This document shows positions 52,076-61,412 of a DNA stretch of 64,000 nt, piece by piece. The translations under genes were made by a program, and so were the position numbers. Under the pieces are notes generated by a model. The model did not search any database. It was not told the origin of the DNA and saw only the letters and a list, made by a program, of their open reading frames with translations. Location: assembly GCA_029392055.1 (NCBI GenBank), contig CP113928.1:432501-496500 (forward strand). The letters are read 5' to 3'. Numbering within the stretch: the first letter of the stretch is position 1; every line of letters begins with the position of its first letter. Origin of the DNA: Leuconostocaceae bacterium ESL0723 (lineage in GTDB: Bacteria > Bacillota > Bacilli > Lactobacillales > Lactobacillaceae).

Positions 52076-53257
52076 ATGACACAGCACTTTAACACCAAAC
52101 AGTATGATTACCTGATTGTTGGGGCCGGTCCCTTTGGGATGACCTTTGCCTATGAGGCTGCCCGTCAGGGCAAGCGCTCCCTCGTGATTGAAAAGCGCCC
52201 CTTCATCGGCGGTAATACCCACACCCATACTGAAGAGGGGATTACCGTTCACGACTTTGGCGCCCACATTTTCCATACCGATAACCGCCAGGTTTGGGAT
52301 TACGTCCAGCAGTTTGCCGACTTTAATGGCTTTGAAAACCAAGTGATTGCGAATTACCAGGGCACCTTGTACAACCTGCCCTTTAACATGAATACTTTCT
52401 ATCAGATGTGGGGGACTAAGACCCCCGCTGAGGCCCATGCCAAGATTGAGGAACAAAAGCAGGCGGCCTTGAAAGATTTGGGTGACCGCCAACCTCGTAA
52501 CTTGGAAGAGCAGGCCATCTCTTTGATCGGGACTGATATCTACGAGAAGCTGATTAAGGGTTATACCGAAAAGCAGTGGGGTCGCAAGGCGACCGAGCTG
52601 CCCGCCTTTATCATTAAGCGGCTGCCAGTTCGTTTTATCTATGACAATAACTACTTTAACCACCGTTATCAGGGCATTCCCATCGGCGGTTATACCCAGA
52701 TTTTTGAGCACATGGTCGAGCAGTCAGACGGCCTGGTGGATGTTTTGACCGACACCGACTTCTTTGACCTTAAAGACGAGTTGATGGCGGAGTTCCCCCG
52801 GATTTTGTACACGGGGATGATTGACCAGTTCTTTGACTACCAGTTTGGTGAATTGGAGTACCGTTCGCTGCGCTTTGAAAGCGAGACCCTTGATACGGAC
52901 AACTACCAGGGTAATGCGGTTATTAACTATACCGACGCCAAGACCCCGTATACCCGGGTCATGGAATGGCGTCACTTTGATGGCCTGGCTGATCCTGGTA
53001 AGACGATTATTACCCGGGAGTACCCCCAGGACTGGGACCGCAGTAAGGAAGCTTACTATCCCGTTAACAACGAGGAGAACACGGCCAAGTACAAGCAGTA
53101 CGCGGCGGAAGCCCGTAAGAACCATCCCAATGTTATCTTTGGTGGCCGCTTAGGGAAGTATCGTTACTTTGATATGGACCAGGTCTTCAACGATGCCTTT
53201 AACACGGTTCGGCAGGAGTTTAACCTGCCAGACGATTACCAATTTGTCACGAAGTAA
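52076..53257 (+). CDS. glf: UDP-galactopyranose mutase
   Basis: Glf converts UDP-galactopyranose to UDP-galactofuranose using FAD. The 393-residue protein has the FAD motif IVGAGPFGMTFA, RPFIGGNTHTH, DFGAHIFHT and the C-terminal NPxxD-like MDQVFNDAF segment. It supplies the donor for the Galf transferase-like genes at 49529 and 60020. It starts directly after the DUF4422 gene. Confidence 0.95.
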   Translation: MTQHFNTKQYDYLIVGAGPFGMTFAYEAARQGKRSLVIEKRPFIGGNTHTHTEEGITVHDFGAHIFHTDNRQVWDYVQQFADFNGFENQVIANYQGTLYNLPFNMNTFYQMWGTKTPAEAHAKIEEQKQAALKDLGDRQPRNLEEQAISLIGTDIYEKLIKGYTEKQWGRKATELPAFIIKRLPVRFIYDNNYFNHRYQGIPIGGYTQIFEHMVEQSDGLVDVLTDTDFFDLKDELMAEFPRILYTGMIDQFFDYQFGELEYRSLRFESETLDTDNYQGNAVINYTDAKTPYTRVMEWRHFDGLADPGKTIITREYPQDWDRSKEAYYPVNNEENTAKYKQYAAEARKNHPNVIFGGRLGKYRYFDMDQVFNDAFNTVRQEFNLPDDYQFVTK

Positions 53258-53287
53258 CAGGGTTGTTGTTTAGTAAGGGGGATTTGT

Positions 53288-54244
53288 ATGACAATTGAGC
53301 AGCATAATTTGGAACAAATCCAACCGGTACTTTCTTTGGTTGTGCCCCTGCATAATGAAGAAGATACGGTCAATATTTTCTATCAAACCATTCAAAAAAT
53401 GGTTCCAGACCTTCCGGTGGACATTCACTACCATTTTGTTGATGATGGATCTACTGATCGAACTATGGAGCTACTGAGGGCCCTAGCTCGTGCGGATGAA
53501 AATGTTCACTATGTTAGTTTTTCAAGAAATTTTGGTAAAGAAGCTGGTTTGTATGCTGGACTGCAACATGCAGATGGCGATTATGTAGCGGTCATGGATG
53601 TTGACTTACAGGATCCACCCGAATTACTCCCTGAAATGCTTAACGGGGTGATGTCTGGTGAATATGATGCAGTTGGTACCCGCCGCATCAATCGCGACGG
53701 GGAAGGTCGAGTAAGGTCCTGGTTCTCTGAACAGTTTTACAAGTGGATGAATAAGATTAGCCAGACCCAGCTGGTTGATGGCGCCCGTGATTACCGGGTG
53801 ATGACTCGCCAAATGGTGGATGCTATTCTATCTCTACCCGAAAATCAACGTTTCAGTAAGGGGATTTTTGCCTGGGTCGGCTTTAAGACGAAGTACCTCC
53901 CCTATGAGAATCGTGAACGTGTTGCTGGTAGTAGTTCCTGGTCTTTTGGAGCCCTCACGAGGTACGCTATTGAAGGCATTGTTTCTTTTTCAACGGTGCC
54001 GCTGGTACTGGTTACAGTGCTGGGATTTCTTTCATTTGTGGTTGCGGTCTTGAGCGCTATATTTATCATTGTTCGCGCCTTGGTTAGCAACACCAGTGCT
54101 GCTGGTTGGCCATCAATGGTTACGATTATTCTCTTTATTGGCAGTGTGCAATTACTGAGTTTAGGTGTTATCGGCCGGTATGTGGCCGCAATTTTCTTGG
54201 AAACAAAGCGTCGGCCAATATATGTAAGTCGTGAAGAGCGGTAA
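53288..54244 (+). CDS. GtrB-like polyprenyl-phosphate glycosyltransferase
   Basis: This 318-residue GT2 enzyme resembles GtrB: it loads a sugar onto undecaprenyl phosphate at the inner face. It has an N-terminal GT-A domain (SLVVPLHNEE, FVDDGSTD, DVDLQDPPEL) and two C-terminal membrane segments. Base composition is intermediate between the GC-rich cluster and the AT-rich genes that follow. A GtrA partner is encoded at 60966. Confidence 0.88.
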   Translation: MTIEQHNLEQIQPVLSLVVPLHNEEDTVNIFYQTIQKMVPDLPVDIHYHFVDDGSTDRTMELLRALARADENVHYVSFSRNFGKEAGLYAGLQHADGDYVAVMDVDLQDPPELLPEMLNGVMSGEYDAVGTRRINRDGEGRVRSWFSEQFYKWMNKISQTQLVDGARDYRVMTRQMVDAILSLPENQRFSKGIFAWVGFKTKYLPYENRERVAGSSSWSFGALTRYAIEGIVSFSTVPLVLVTVLGFLSFVVAVLSAIFIIVRALVSNTSAAGWPSMVTIILFIGSVQLLSLGVIGRYVAAIFLETKRRPIYVSREER

Positions 54245-54264
54245 AAATTAAAAGGATAAGGCTA

Positions 54265-56352
54265 ATGGTGTTTAAATATTCAAGAAAGTTTTTATTGATT
54301 CTATCTTTTTTGATACTCCTGATGTTGTTAGTTACGGCGAGTTTTTTGTACCCTAAGAATGGTGATGCTAGATTGTTTTCACCATTTTTTTCTTGGTTTT
54401 TTAGAATTGGTGCGACTTTAACCTTTCTAAGTGGTGTATTTTCGTTCCAAAAGCTAACAAATAGATCAAAAACAATTTTATATTTTTCTTTGTTAACTTG
54501 TCTCCTGATTGTTCAAATATTATTTTTGATTTTTTTTCAAAGACCATTGCATACTGATACTGCGTATGTTTTCACAATGGCAGAACGTCTGGCTTCCAAT
54601 AATCACAACTGGTTTTATTATTTCACCTTATATCCCAATAACGTGAACATAACTATATTTTGGTCATGGATAATTAGCTTTTTTAAATTTGTTGGTATAC
54701 AAAATTATTTAGCTGCGTATCCGTGGTTCCAGGCGGTAGTGTTAGATTTAAGTTGTTATTTTTTTGCCTACTCCCTCAATGACATTAGGAGGGGGATGGG
54801 TCGGTATGCGTTACTATTTGCCTTTGCATATCTTCCTCTCTTTATGTACGTTATTTTTCCTTATAACGATGTTTTCGCAGTGTCTTTGTTACTGGTTTCG
54901 TTAGGAAGTTTGATAAAGGCAATGAAGTGTGAGGAAACAAACTATAAATTTGCTTGGTATGGACTGTCTTTCCTAGCACTGGCAGTGGGCATTGCAATTA
55001 GACAAAATTTACTTATTATATTGATAGCATTCATAGTGATGATTTTTTTGTCTAGACAATATTCAGTTGCAAGAAAATTCATTTTAACCATTAGTAGCGT
55101 TGTAATAACTATAGTTGTCATGATGTTCTTTCATGCTAGTACTATCAACCAGCAATTTCACTCAGATGATAATCATGCCACCCCTTCAATGCGTTACATA
55201 AACATGTCGTGGAATCCCGAGACTTCTGGAGAGATAAATGTTGCTGATGCTTGGGAGGGAGGGCAACTTTCAAAGTCGGCACGTACAGAACTGCTGACTC
55301 ATGAATTTGAGAATAGGCTGAAAGAGCTAGGTCCCTTTGGTATTCTTAAACACATAGTTAAAAAGATTTCGTATATGTTCGCCATTGGTTTACCATACCA
55401 AGATATGGAAGATGTTAAGTTCAGTGATATGCTGCCAATTTCTCAATCTAAAACCAGGCCTTTGTACGCCTTTGTTGCTAATATTTTCCAGCCAGTATAT
55501 TTATTCTTTCTATTTATTAGCTCTTATGCAGTTTTGAAATGTAAAACAAAAAAATACGACAATATAACGACTGATCTGATTGTTCTATCTTCATTGGCTA
55601 TTGTCGGAGTGACCGCATTTCATGCGCTACTTTGGGAAGTCCGGGACCGGTACGCTTTGCCCCTAGTCCCATTCTTTATTTTGTTATCCACCTTAGCGAT
55701 TGTAGACATTAAAATTCCAAATCAAAGACGGATAGCTAAATTCGAGAAGATGAGTAAATACGTTAACGTAGTTGCTCTTAGTCTTTTGTTAGTTGGTTTT
55801 GGTAGTCAATTTACACACTTTAACAGCTTAAGTAATCAATCCGGACTGGTTTATTCCTCAGGTTTTGATTTGTATGCTGAACCCACGAATGATCAAAAGA
55901 TTATTAACTCTGATGAAAGTTATCGGTCCGCGAAATTTAAATTAAATAGTCAAGCAAATGGCGTACTATTTTCTAATACTGTGTCATCCGAACTACAGCC
56001 AGCAAACTTTGAATTGATTAATGCTAGGACTTTGGAAAGCGAGAAAGTCAACGTTAAACCTGGATGGAGTTTTTTCAACAAGACTGTTGAAAAGGGTTTG
56101 TACTTTGTAATAATAAATACTAATGATATTAAAAAAACACCATCAACATTAATTGAGCAGACTGGCGTTAATGATGTTCAAGGTCCCGCTTTACACGAGA
56201 GTGATAAGTTTGTTCCTGATATGCGCGCAGTATTTGATATCAAGGATAGTCAAGAACAGAAGATTATGCCTTTTTTCCTATATGCTGGGGTGTATATGAT
56301 TTTTATAATTTTGCTCTGCTTGACGTTGTTAGTAAAAAGAAATAAACGATGA
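54265..56352 (+). CDS. Large multi-membrane protein, GT-C-like, AT-rich
   Basis: This 695-residue protein has about 12 hydrophobic segments, an extracellular loop with RPLHTDTAYV and a late EVRDRYALPLVPFF segment, features of GT-C fold transferases that use lipid-linked sugars. A C-terminal soluble region of about 150 residues and a last membrane helix follow. The family is not firmly recognised. The gene is strikingly AT-rich against its neighbours. Confidence 0.7.
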   Translation: MVFKYSRKFLLILSFLILLMLLVTASFLYPKNGDARLFSPFFSWFFRIGATLTFLSGVFSFQKLTNRSKTILYFSLLTCLLIVQILFLIFFQRPLHTDTAYVFTMAERLASNNHNWFYYFTLYPNNVNITIFWSWIISFFKFVGIQNYLAAYPWFQAVVLDLSCYFFAYSLNDIRRGMGRYALLFAFAYLPLFMYVIFPYNDVFAVSLLLVSLGSLIKAMKCEETNYKFAWYGLSFLALAVGIAIRQNLLIILIAFIVMIFLSRQYSVARKFILTISSVVITIVVMMFFHASTINQQFHSDDNHATPSMRYINMSWNPETSGEINVADAWEGGQLSKSARTELLTHEFENRLKELGPFGILKHIVKKISYMFAIGLPYQDMEDVKFSDMLPISQSKTRPLYAFVANIFQPVYLFFLFISSYAVLKCKTKKYDNITTDLIVLSSLAIVGVTAFHALLWEVRDRYALPLVPFFILLSTLAIVDIKIPNQRRIAKFEKMSKYVNVVALSLLLVGFGSQFTHFNSLSNQSGLVYSSGFDLYAEPTNDQKIINSDESYRSAKFKLNSQANGVLFSNTVSSELQPANFELINARTLESEKVNVKPGWSFFNKTVEKGLYFVIINTNDIKKTPSTLIEQTGVNDVQGPALHESDKFVPDMRAVFDIKDSQEQKIMPFFLYAGVYMIFIILLCLTLLVKRNKR

Positions 56353-56390
56353 TTATCCATGAATATCACGTTACGCTATTGGGGAGATAG

Positions 56391-58160
56391 ATGACTAAAA
56401 ATAGGGCATTTCACATTGCAGGAATACTTTTAGTATTGTTTGTTTTATCAGTGGTATATACTTCACTAACAGTTTCATGGAACTACGTCCAAGGAGGATC
56501 ATCCGATAGAATTTTTCATCTCGTTCGTCTTTCTGAGAATTTTATAAATTTCAACCAATTCAGGTTCACATATATTATGACAACTACATTTGGAGGCGCA
56601 GGGCAGGGAATTAATTTCTTTTATCCTTCCGGAAATTTGTGGCCTTTTCTAGTTGCACTGTTGTTTGTGAAAAATCCTGTTCATGCGATTTTTTTAGGGA
56701 CAATTTTGAGAACATTCGTGGGACTCGTTTCGTCCTTTGTCGCAATGAGGGTACTGAATCATCGAAGTATCGTTGCTATTGTATTTTCGGTCACATATTG
56801 TTTTTCTACGTACTTATTGTACAATGCAATACCAAGATTTGACTTAGGCGAGACCATGGCTATTCTTTTTTTGCCTTTAGTGTTCGCCAGTTTCTATAAA
56901 ATTTTAATTAGCAAAAATCAAGATTTTGGTTTAGATTGTTTGTTTGCTTTTTCGCTAGCCCTTCTAACGTATGCACATTTATTGACAACAGTTTTTACTT
57001 TTTTACTGTTGTTTATTCTCAGCGTTATTTTTTTGTTAGCCGGCCGAACCGTTCGCAACGTTAGAAAAATCTTAATACAATTTCTGTCAGCAGCTTTGTG
57101 TTACACCTTTTTAACGATAGGGTTCTGGCTCCCATTTGTCAGTCAATTGGTTAGTACTCGTATAGCACATCCTGAATTGCCTTATGAATTTGGCGTACCT
57201 AGCATTGCTGACCCGTCATTGTCTCAAATTTTTAACCTTTCCTTAAGTAATCATCTTCAGAACAATGGTGTCACCTTAGGCATACTGGCTTTGATTGGTG
57301 TATTTGCACTGTTTATTCATTTTAATCACTTAGACAATAAGACTAGATTTATATTTATTCTAGGGTTGTTTTTGTTATTGCTCTCAACTGATATTTTTCC
57401 TTGGGCACTATTTGAAAACACACCAATTAGCGTTATACAAATGCCAAGTCGTTTTATGCCCTTCGCTAATCTTTTTTTGATTTACGCAATTATACTCATG
57501 GAGGAAAATTATCTTTCAAGAAATGATGTTCATAGGCAGAATTTTTATTTTATTATCCTCTCGGCGATACCAATAATTTTAGCTGCGGGATCTTCAACCA
57601 TTTATTTCCATCAACAACGTGAGGTGCCTGTAAACAAAAAAGGCGAAAATATCGCATATATTTGGAGTAAACGTATTAACGGTAGTGCTAACTGGTATGG
57701 TGAATCTGGCCCCATCTATGATGATTACCTCCCCACTGCTAGTGGAAGTATAAAGCAGCAAGTTGATAAGAGACAAATCTTGGTTAACGGTGCTCCACTG
57801 GGAGATAAATCAGTTAGTTATTACCCAATTACAAACGGGATGATATATAAGTTTGATAGTGAAAAAGATTTGCATGACGTGGCTGTAACACTTCCTTTTT
57901 GGACATATAATAAGCGGAATTACATGATTTCTGTTAATCATAGTAAAAATAAGATTCCAGAAAAATCCCGAGTTAATGTGGCGTCCATCATAACAAATTT
58001 GAAGGAAGGTGAAAATGAAGTTACTGTTCGATTTGTGGCACCAAATTCATATAAAATCTCGGGTTGGGTAAGCATCATATCAATGATTGTTATGCCGATT
58101 ACCATAATTTTTAACAAATTTTCTTCTAAAACTAAAGTGCACAGAAAATCTTTGAAGTGA
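56391..58160 (+). CDS. Large multi-membrane protein, GT-C-like (YfhO/PTPS-related type), AT-rich
   Basis: This 589-residue protein has about 10-12 hydrophobic segments. An early SSDRIFHLVRLSENF segment with an acidic residue fits GT-C membrane transferases of the YfhO-like group, but I cannot name the sugar. It follows the previous AT-rich gene after 38 bases and shares its composition, so both were probably acquired together. Confidence 0.65.
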   Translation: MTKNRAFHIAGILLVLFVLSVVYTSLTVSWNYVQGGSSDRIFHLVRLSENFINFNQFRFTYIMTTTFGGAGQGINFFYPSGNLWPFLVALLFVKNPVHAIFLGTILRTFVGLVSSFVAMRVLNHRSIVAIVFSVTYCFSTYLLYNAIPRFDLGETMAILFLPLVFASFYKILISKNQDFGLDCLFAFSLALLTYAHLLTTVFTFLLLFILSVIFLLAGRTVRNVRKILIQFLSAALCYTFLTIGFWLPFVSQLVSTRIAHPELPYEFGVPSIADPSLSQIFNLSLSNHLQNNGVTLGILALIGVFALFIHFNHLDNKTRFIFILGLFLLLLSTDIFPWALFENTPISVIQMPSRFMPFANLFLIYAIILMEENYLSRNDVHRQNFYFIILSAIPIILAAGSSTIYFHQQREVPVNKKGENIAYIWSKRINGSANWYGESGPIYDDYLPTASGSIKQQVDKRQILVNGAPLGDKSVSYYPITNGMIYKFDSEKDLHDVAVTLPFWTYNKRNYMISVNHSKNKIPEKSRVNVASIITNLKEGENEVTVRFVAPNSYKISGWVSIISMIVMPITIIFNKFSSKTKVHRKSLK

Positions 58161-58167
58161 GTAAATT

Positions 58168-59895
58168 ATGCAGTTAACGCAAAAAATAATTGCTGGACTT
58201 AAACAGTACTGGCCCACCAGTTTGGCGGCCATTATTCTGTCCATCTTCTTTACCTGGGCAACCCTGATTCAGCCCAGTGGCTACTATGATTTTCGCTTTA
58301 GTGGTGGCCGGCTTTATTTCTTGGCTGTGCTCTTTTTCTTAGGCTATGTTTGGCTAATCATGATGGTCGAGCAGCAGGCCCTGTCCTTTTTTCGGTCTTC
58401 ACTCGTACGGTCCAAAGTCTTCGCACCTGTGAGTGCCAACTGGCTTTATTTTCGGGTACCAGTCATCCTAATTTTGGCCTGGCTGCCCTATGTCCTGGTG
58501 ACCTGGCCCGGAGTGCTGAGCTGGGATGGGGCCGACCAGTTAAATGCCTACTTCCAAGTGGCCATGCCACCCCAAGATATTCATTTTTACGGTATTGACT
58601 ACAACGGGACCCAGCAACAATTTTACCTAACCAACCACCACCCTTGGTTTACTAGCCTGGTGCTAGGGTCCGCCTTTAAAATCGGGCAGCAGTGGTTTGG
58701 CGGCTTAGCCGGCGGCCTGGCCACGATTGTGGTCTTAAACACGACCCTGCTGGTTACAGCTTTGAGCCGACTAGCCATCCAGATTTTCCGCTATGCCAAG
58801 TTGTGGGGATGGCTGACCCTGCTCCTTTTCGCCTTGCTACCGACCTTTCCCATTATGGCTGTCAATGTCAATAAGACCGCCCTGGCAGTCGCTGTTTTTG
58901 CCTTCTTTGTATCAGCCCTGCTTCGCCTGTGGCAGCAGCCTCAAAAATGGCAGCGTTGGCTGGCCCTGTTAATCATCAGTATCCTCCTGGGCCTGGTCCG
59001 CAACGACAGCTTTGTGATGATTGGGGCGGCGATGGTCTTTGGTCTCTTTTACCGGAGAGTCCGGAAGCCCCTGCTAACGATTGGCATTGTGACCCTGTTG
59101 GCGCTGTCGGTATGGAACCGGGTAGTTTTACCAGCCGCCCAAGTGCTACCATCTGAAAAGGTTGAGATGCTAGCGGTGACTAACCAGCAACTGGCTCGGG
59201 TGGTGGTCAAAGATCCAAACGGTCTGACCGCTGACCAGCATCAGGAACTCAGCAAGTTCACCGACGTCAACGCCCTCAAGGCAGCCTACAACCCAACCTT
59301 TTATGATCCGGTCAAGCATACCTTCTACTACTACCCGGTTAACTTTTGGCAGCGGGGGAAGACCTACCAGCAGAATCAAGCAGCACTTAAAAATGGTTAC
59401 CTAAACCAGCACTTTAGTGACTACTTAAAACTCTGGCTGGCAGTTGGGTCTAAAAACCTGGGTCAGTACACAGCGGCTTTGATGAATGACGCTTACCAGT
59501 ACTTCACCTTTATCCATAACCCGGTCCAGACCGACTTGTTCCTGGGCGGTGGGGTAGTACCGTACGAAAATACGACCCTCTTTACTGGTTACCGTCAAAA
59601 TCACCCCCGGGCCATTAATCAAGGTCAAAGCTGGCTGAATCATTTGAACCAGTTCCCGGGCATTAAGCTCATCTTCCAAACCGGCTTGTGGGGCGCGTTA
59701 ACCTTAATGCTGCTGGCTATGGCCATTGAACTCCGAGCCCGTTTGGCCGTGGGCCTGGGTATGATTGGGGTCGGGGTCTTGGCCGTGGCGGCAATATCGC
59801 CGGTTAATGGACTGAGTCGCTACATTTATCCGCTCTACTTCCTCCTACCGCTGATGTTGGCCTATATGACCTGGCAGCAGGCACGTCGGACCTAA
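58168..59895 (+). CDS. DUF6020-like multi-membrane protein
   Basis: This 575-residue membrane protein has about ten hydrophobic segments and the loop motifs WPGVLSWDGADQLN and NHHPWFTSLVLG, which resemble DUF6020 proteins of Firmicutes wall-polymer loci. The base composition is back to the GC-rich local norm. A GT-C-type role at the outer face is plausible. It begins 7 bases after the AT-rich gene and ends at a terminator. Confidence 0.75.
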   Translation: MQLTQKIIAGLKQYWPTSLAAIILSIFFTWATLIQPSGYYDFRFSGGRLYFLAVLFFLGYVWLIMMVEQQALSFFRSSLVRSKVFAPVSANWLYFRVPVILILAWLPYVLVTWPGVLSWDGADQLNAYFQVAMPPQDIHFYGIDYNGTQQQFYLTNHHPWFTSLVLGSAFKIGQQWFGGLAGGLATIVVLNTTLLVTALSRLAIQIFRYAKLWGWLTLLLFALLPTFPIMAVNVNKTALAVAVFAFFVSALLRLWQQPQKWQRWLALLIISILLGLVRNDSFVMIGAAMVFGLFYRRVRKPLLTIGIVTLLALSVWNRVVLPAAQVLPSEKVEMLAVTNQQLARVVVKDPNGLTADQHQELSKFTDVNALKAAYNPTFYDPVKHTFYYYPVNFWQRGKTYQQNQAALKNGYLNQHFSDYLKLWLAVGSKNLGQYTAALMNDAYQYFTFIHNPVQTDLFLGGGVVPYENTTLFTGYRQNHPRAINQGQSWLNHLNQFPGIKLIFQTGLWGALTLMLLAMAIELRARLAVGLGMIGVGVLAVAAISPVNGLSRYIYPLYFLLPLMLAYMTWQQARRT

Positions 59896-59907
59896 AATAA
59901 TGACCAA

Positions 59908-59934
59908 TAAAAAACCGTGGCACACGGTTTTTTG
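59908..59934 (+). terminator. Terminator after the DUF6020 gene
   Basis: AAAAACCGTG-GCA-CACGGTTTTT followed by more T. It separates the following GT2-gtrA unit. Confidence 0.88.
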
Positions 59935-59938
59935 TGTT

Positions 59939-59967
59939 TTAGTCTGATATTTTAACTATGATATAAT
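59939..59967 (+). promoter_or_regulatory. Promoter of the GT2-gtrA unit
   Basis: -10 TATAAT (59962-59967) with a weak -35 TTAGTC 17 bases upstream, 52 bases before the ATG. Confidence 0.55.
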
Positions 59968-60019
59968 CTTCCCTGGTTATCTTATCTATAGGCCCTTGGG
60001 CCAGAAATTTGGAAAATAA

Positions 60020-60949
60020 ATGACAACGCTTTCCACGCCAAAATCCAACCATCCTGCCACCGTCAGTGCCGTAGTGGTCACGTACAACCGTTTAGGCCTG
60101 TTAAAAGAAGTGATTGCCAGCCTCAAACAACAAAGCATGGCAGTCCACCATTTAATTGTGGTCGATAACAATAGTGATGCAGATACCCAGGACTACTTGA
60201 AGTCCCTGGGTGACCAGATTGACTACCTGCGCTTGGAGCAAAATCTAGGCGGGGCCGGTGGCTTTAACCGCGGTTTGCGTTACTTTTTGGAAAAGACAAG
60301 TGACGAATACGTCTGGCTGATGGACGACGACACGGTGCCGGCTCCAGACGCCCTGGCCGCCCTCTTGGATTTTGCCTACCAACAGCCGCACTTTGGTTTT
60401 TTGGCCAGTGATGTGCGCTGGACTGACGGCCACCGGGCTAAGATGAACCGGCCGGCCCCCTTAAACCGGCTGCAGTCGGTCCCCGAAGACCAGACCAATC
60501 CCATTCAGCTGCAAAATGCCACCTTCGTTTCCCTGTTAATGAAACGCCAGGTAGTCGCAGAAATTGGCCTACCGATTACCGACTTTTTCATCTGGGGTGA
60601 TGACATTGAATACACCGAGCGGGCTGGTCGTTTAGCACCAGGTTACTTTATTCCGGCAGCCAAGGTGGTGCATAAGATGACCACCAATACCGGCAGCAAT
60701 ATCCTAAACGATGGCCCCGACCGGATTAAACGCTACTACTACGCCTATCGTAATAAGATGTACTATTTAAAAAAGCGGGATTGGTACCGGCGCTTGCGGG
60801 CCCGGTTACGGATTAGTTTGGAATACTGGCAACTGTATTTTTCCCACGCCCCATACCGGCGTGAAAAGTTGGCCACCATGCGGACGGCTATCCGGGACGG
60901 CCGGCACTTTCACCCAACCATTGAGCGGGTGGAACAGGTAAAAAAATAA
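60020..60949 (+). CDS. GT2 glycosyltransferase, galactofuranosyltransferase-like (second copy)
   Basis: This 309-residue protein is a paralogue of the 49529 gene, with SAVVVTYNR, NLGGAGGFNRG, WLMDDDT and FIWGDDIEYTE. It is shorter at the C terminus. It has its own promoter and precedes gtrA by 16 bases. A galactofuranosyl transfer role is inferred from the shared motifs and the glf gene. Confidence 0.85.
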   Translation: MTTLSTPKSNHPATVSAVVVTYNRLGLLKEVIASLKQQSMAVHHLIVVDNNSDADTQDYLKSLGDQIDYLRLEQNLGGAGGFNRGLRYFLEKTSDEYVWLMDDDTVPAPDALAALLDFAYQQPHFGFLASDVRWTDGHRAKMNRPAPLNRLQSVPEDQTNPIQLQNATFVSLLMKRQVVAEIGLPITDFFIWGDDIEYTERAGRLAPGYFIPAAKVVHKMTTNTGSNILNDGPDRIKRYYYAYRNKMYYLKKRDWYRRLRARLRISLEYWQLYFSHAPYRREKLATMRTAIRDGRHFHPTIERVEQVKK

Positions 60950-60965
60950 CGAGGTAAGGATAACC

Positions 60966-61397
60966 ATGACTGACATTAATACCCTTTGGCAAAAATACCG
61001 GGAGACGATTCTCTACCTGTTCTTTGGTGGGGCGACCTTTGTGGTGAGCATGGTCACTTATGCTCTCTTTGTTTCTGTCTTTCATTGGACGGTGACCTGG
61101 TCCTATATCGTTTCCTGGTTTCTGGCCGTGCTCTTTGCCTATTTAACCAACCGGATTTGGGTATTTCAGTCGCAGGTGCGAGACTTTGGTGGTATCGTTA
61201 AGGAGGCTGGACAGTTCTACCTAGCCCGGTTAGTCACTGGGGTGTTGGGTTGGTTGATTCTGCTCTTCGGGGTCTATGTCCTCCACCAAAACAGTATCGT
61301 GTGGAACGGTATTCAAAACATCCTAGTGATTATTTCCAACTATGTGCTGAGTAAACTGTTTATTTTCAAGGCCGTTGAAGACGAAATCAAGGATTAA
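60966..61397 (+). CDS. GtrA family membrane protein
   Basis: This 143-residue protein has four hydrophobic segments and the GtrA pattern FGGATFVVSMVTYALF, SWFLAVLFAYLTNRIWVF. GtrA proteins act as flippases for lipid-linked sugars. It completes a possible GtrB-GtrA pair with the gene at 53288, although the two are not adjacent. Confidence 0.9.
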   Translation: MTDINTLWQKYRETILYLFFGGATFVVSMVTYALFVSVFHWTVTWSYIVSWFLAVLFAYLTNRIWVFQSQVRDFGGIVKEAGQFYLARLVTGVLGWLILLFGVYVLHQNSIVWNGIQNILVIISNYVLSKLFIFKAVEDEIKD

Positions 61398-61412
61398 GCT
61401 TAGGAGGTTGAT

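Noticed and set aside
52052-52711. 219-codon minus-strand ORF opposite glf
   Set aside because: Antisense to a well-recognised gene.
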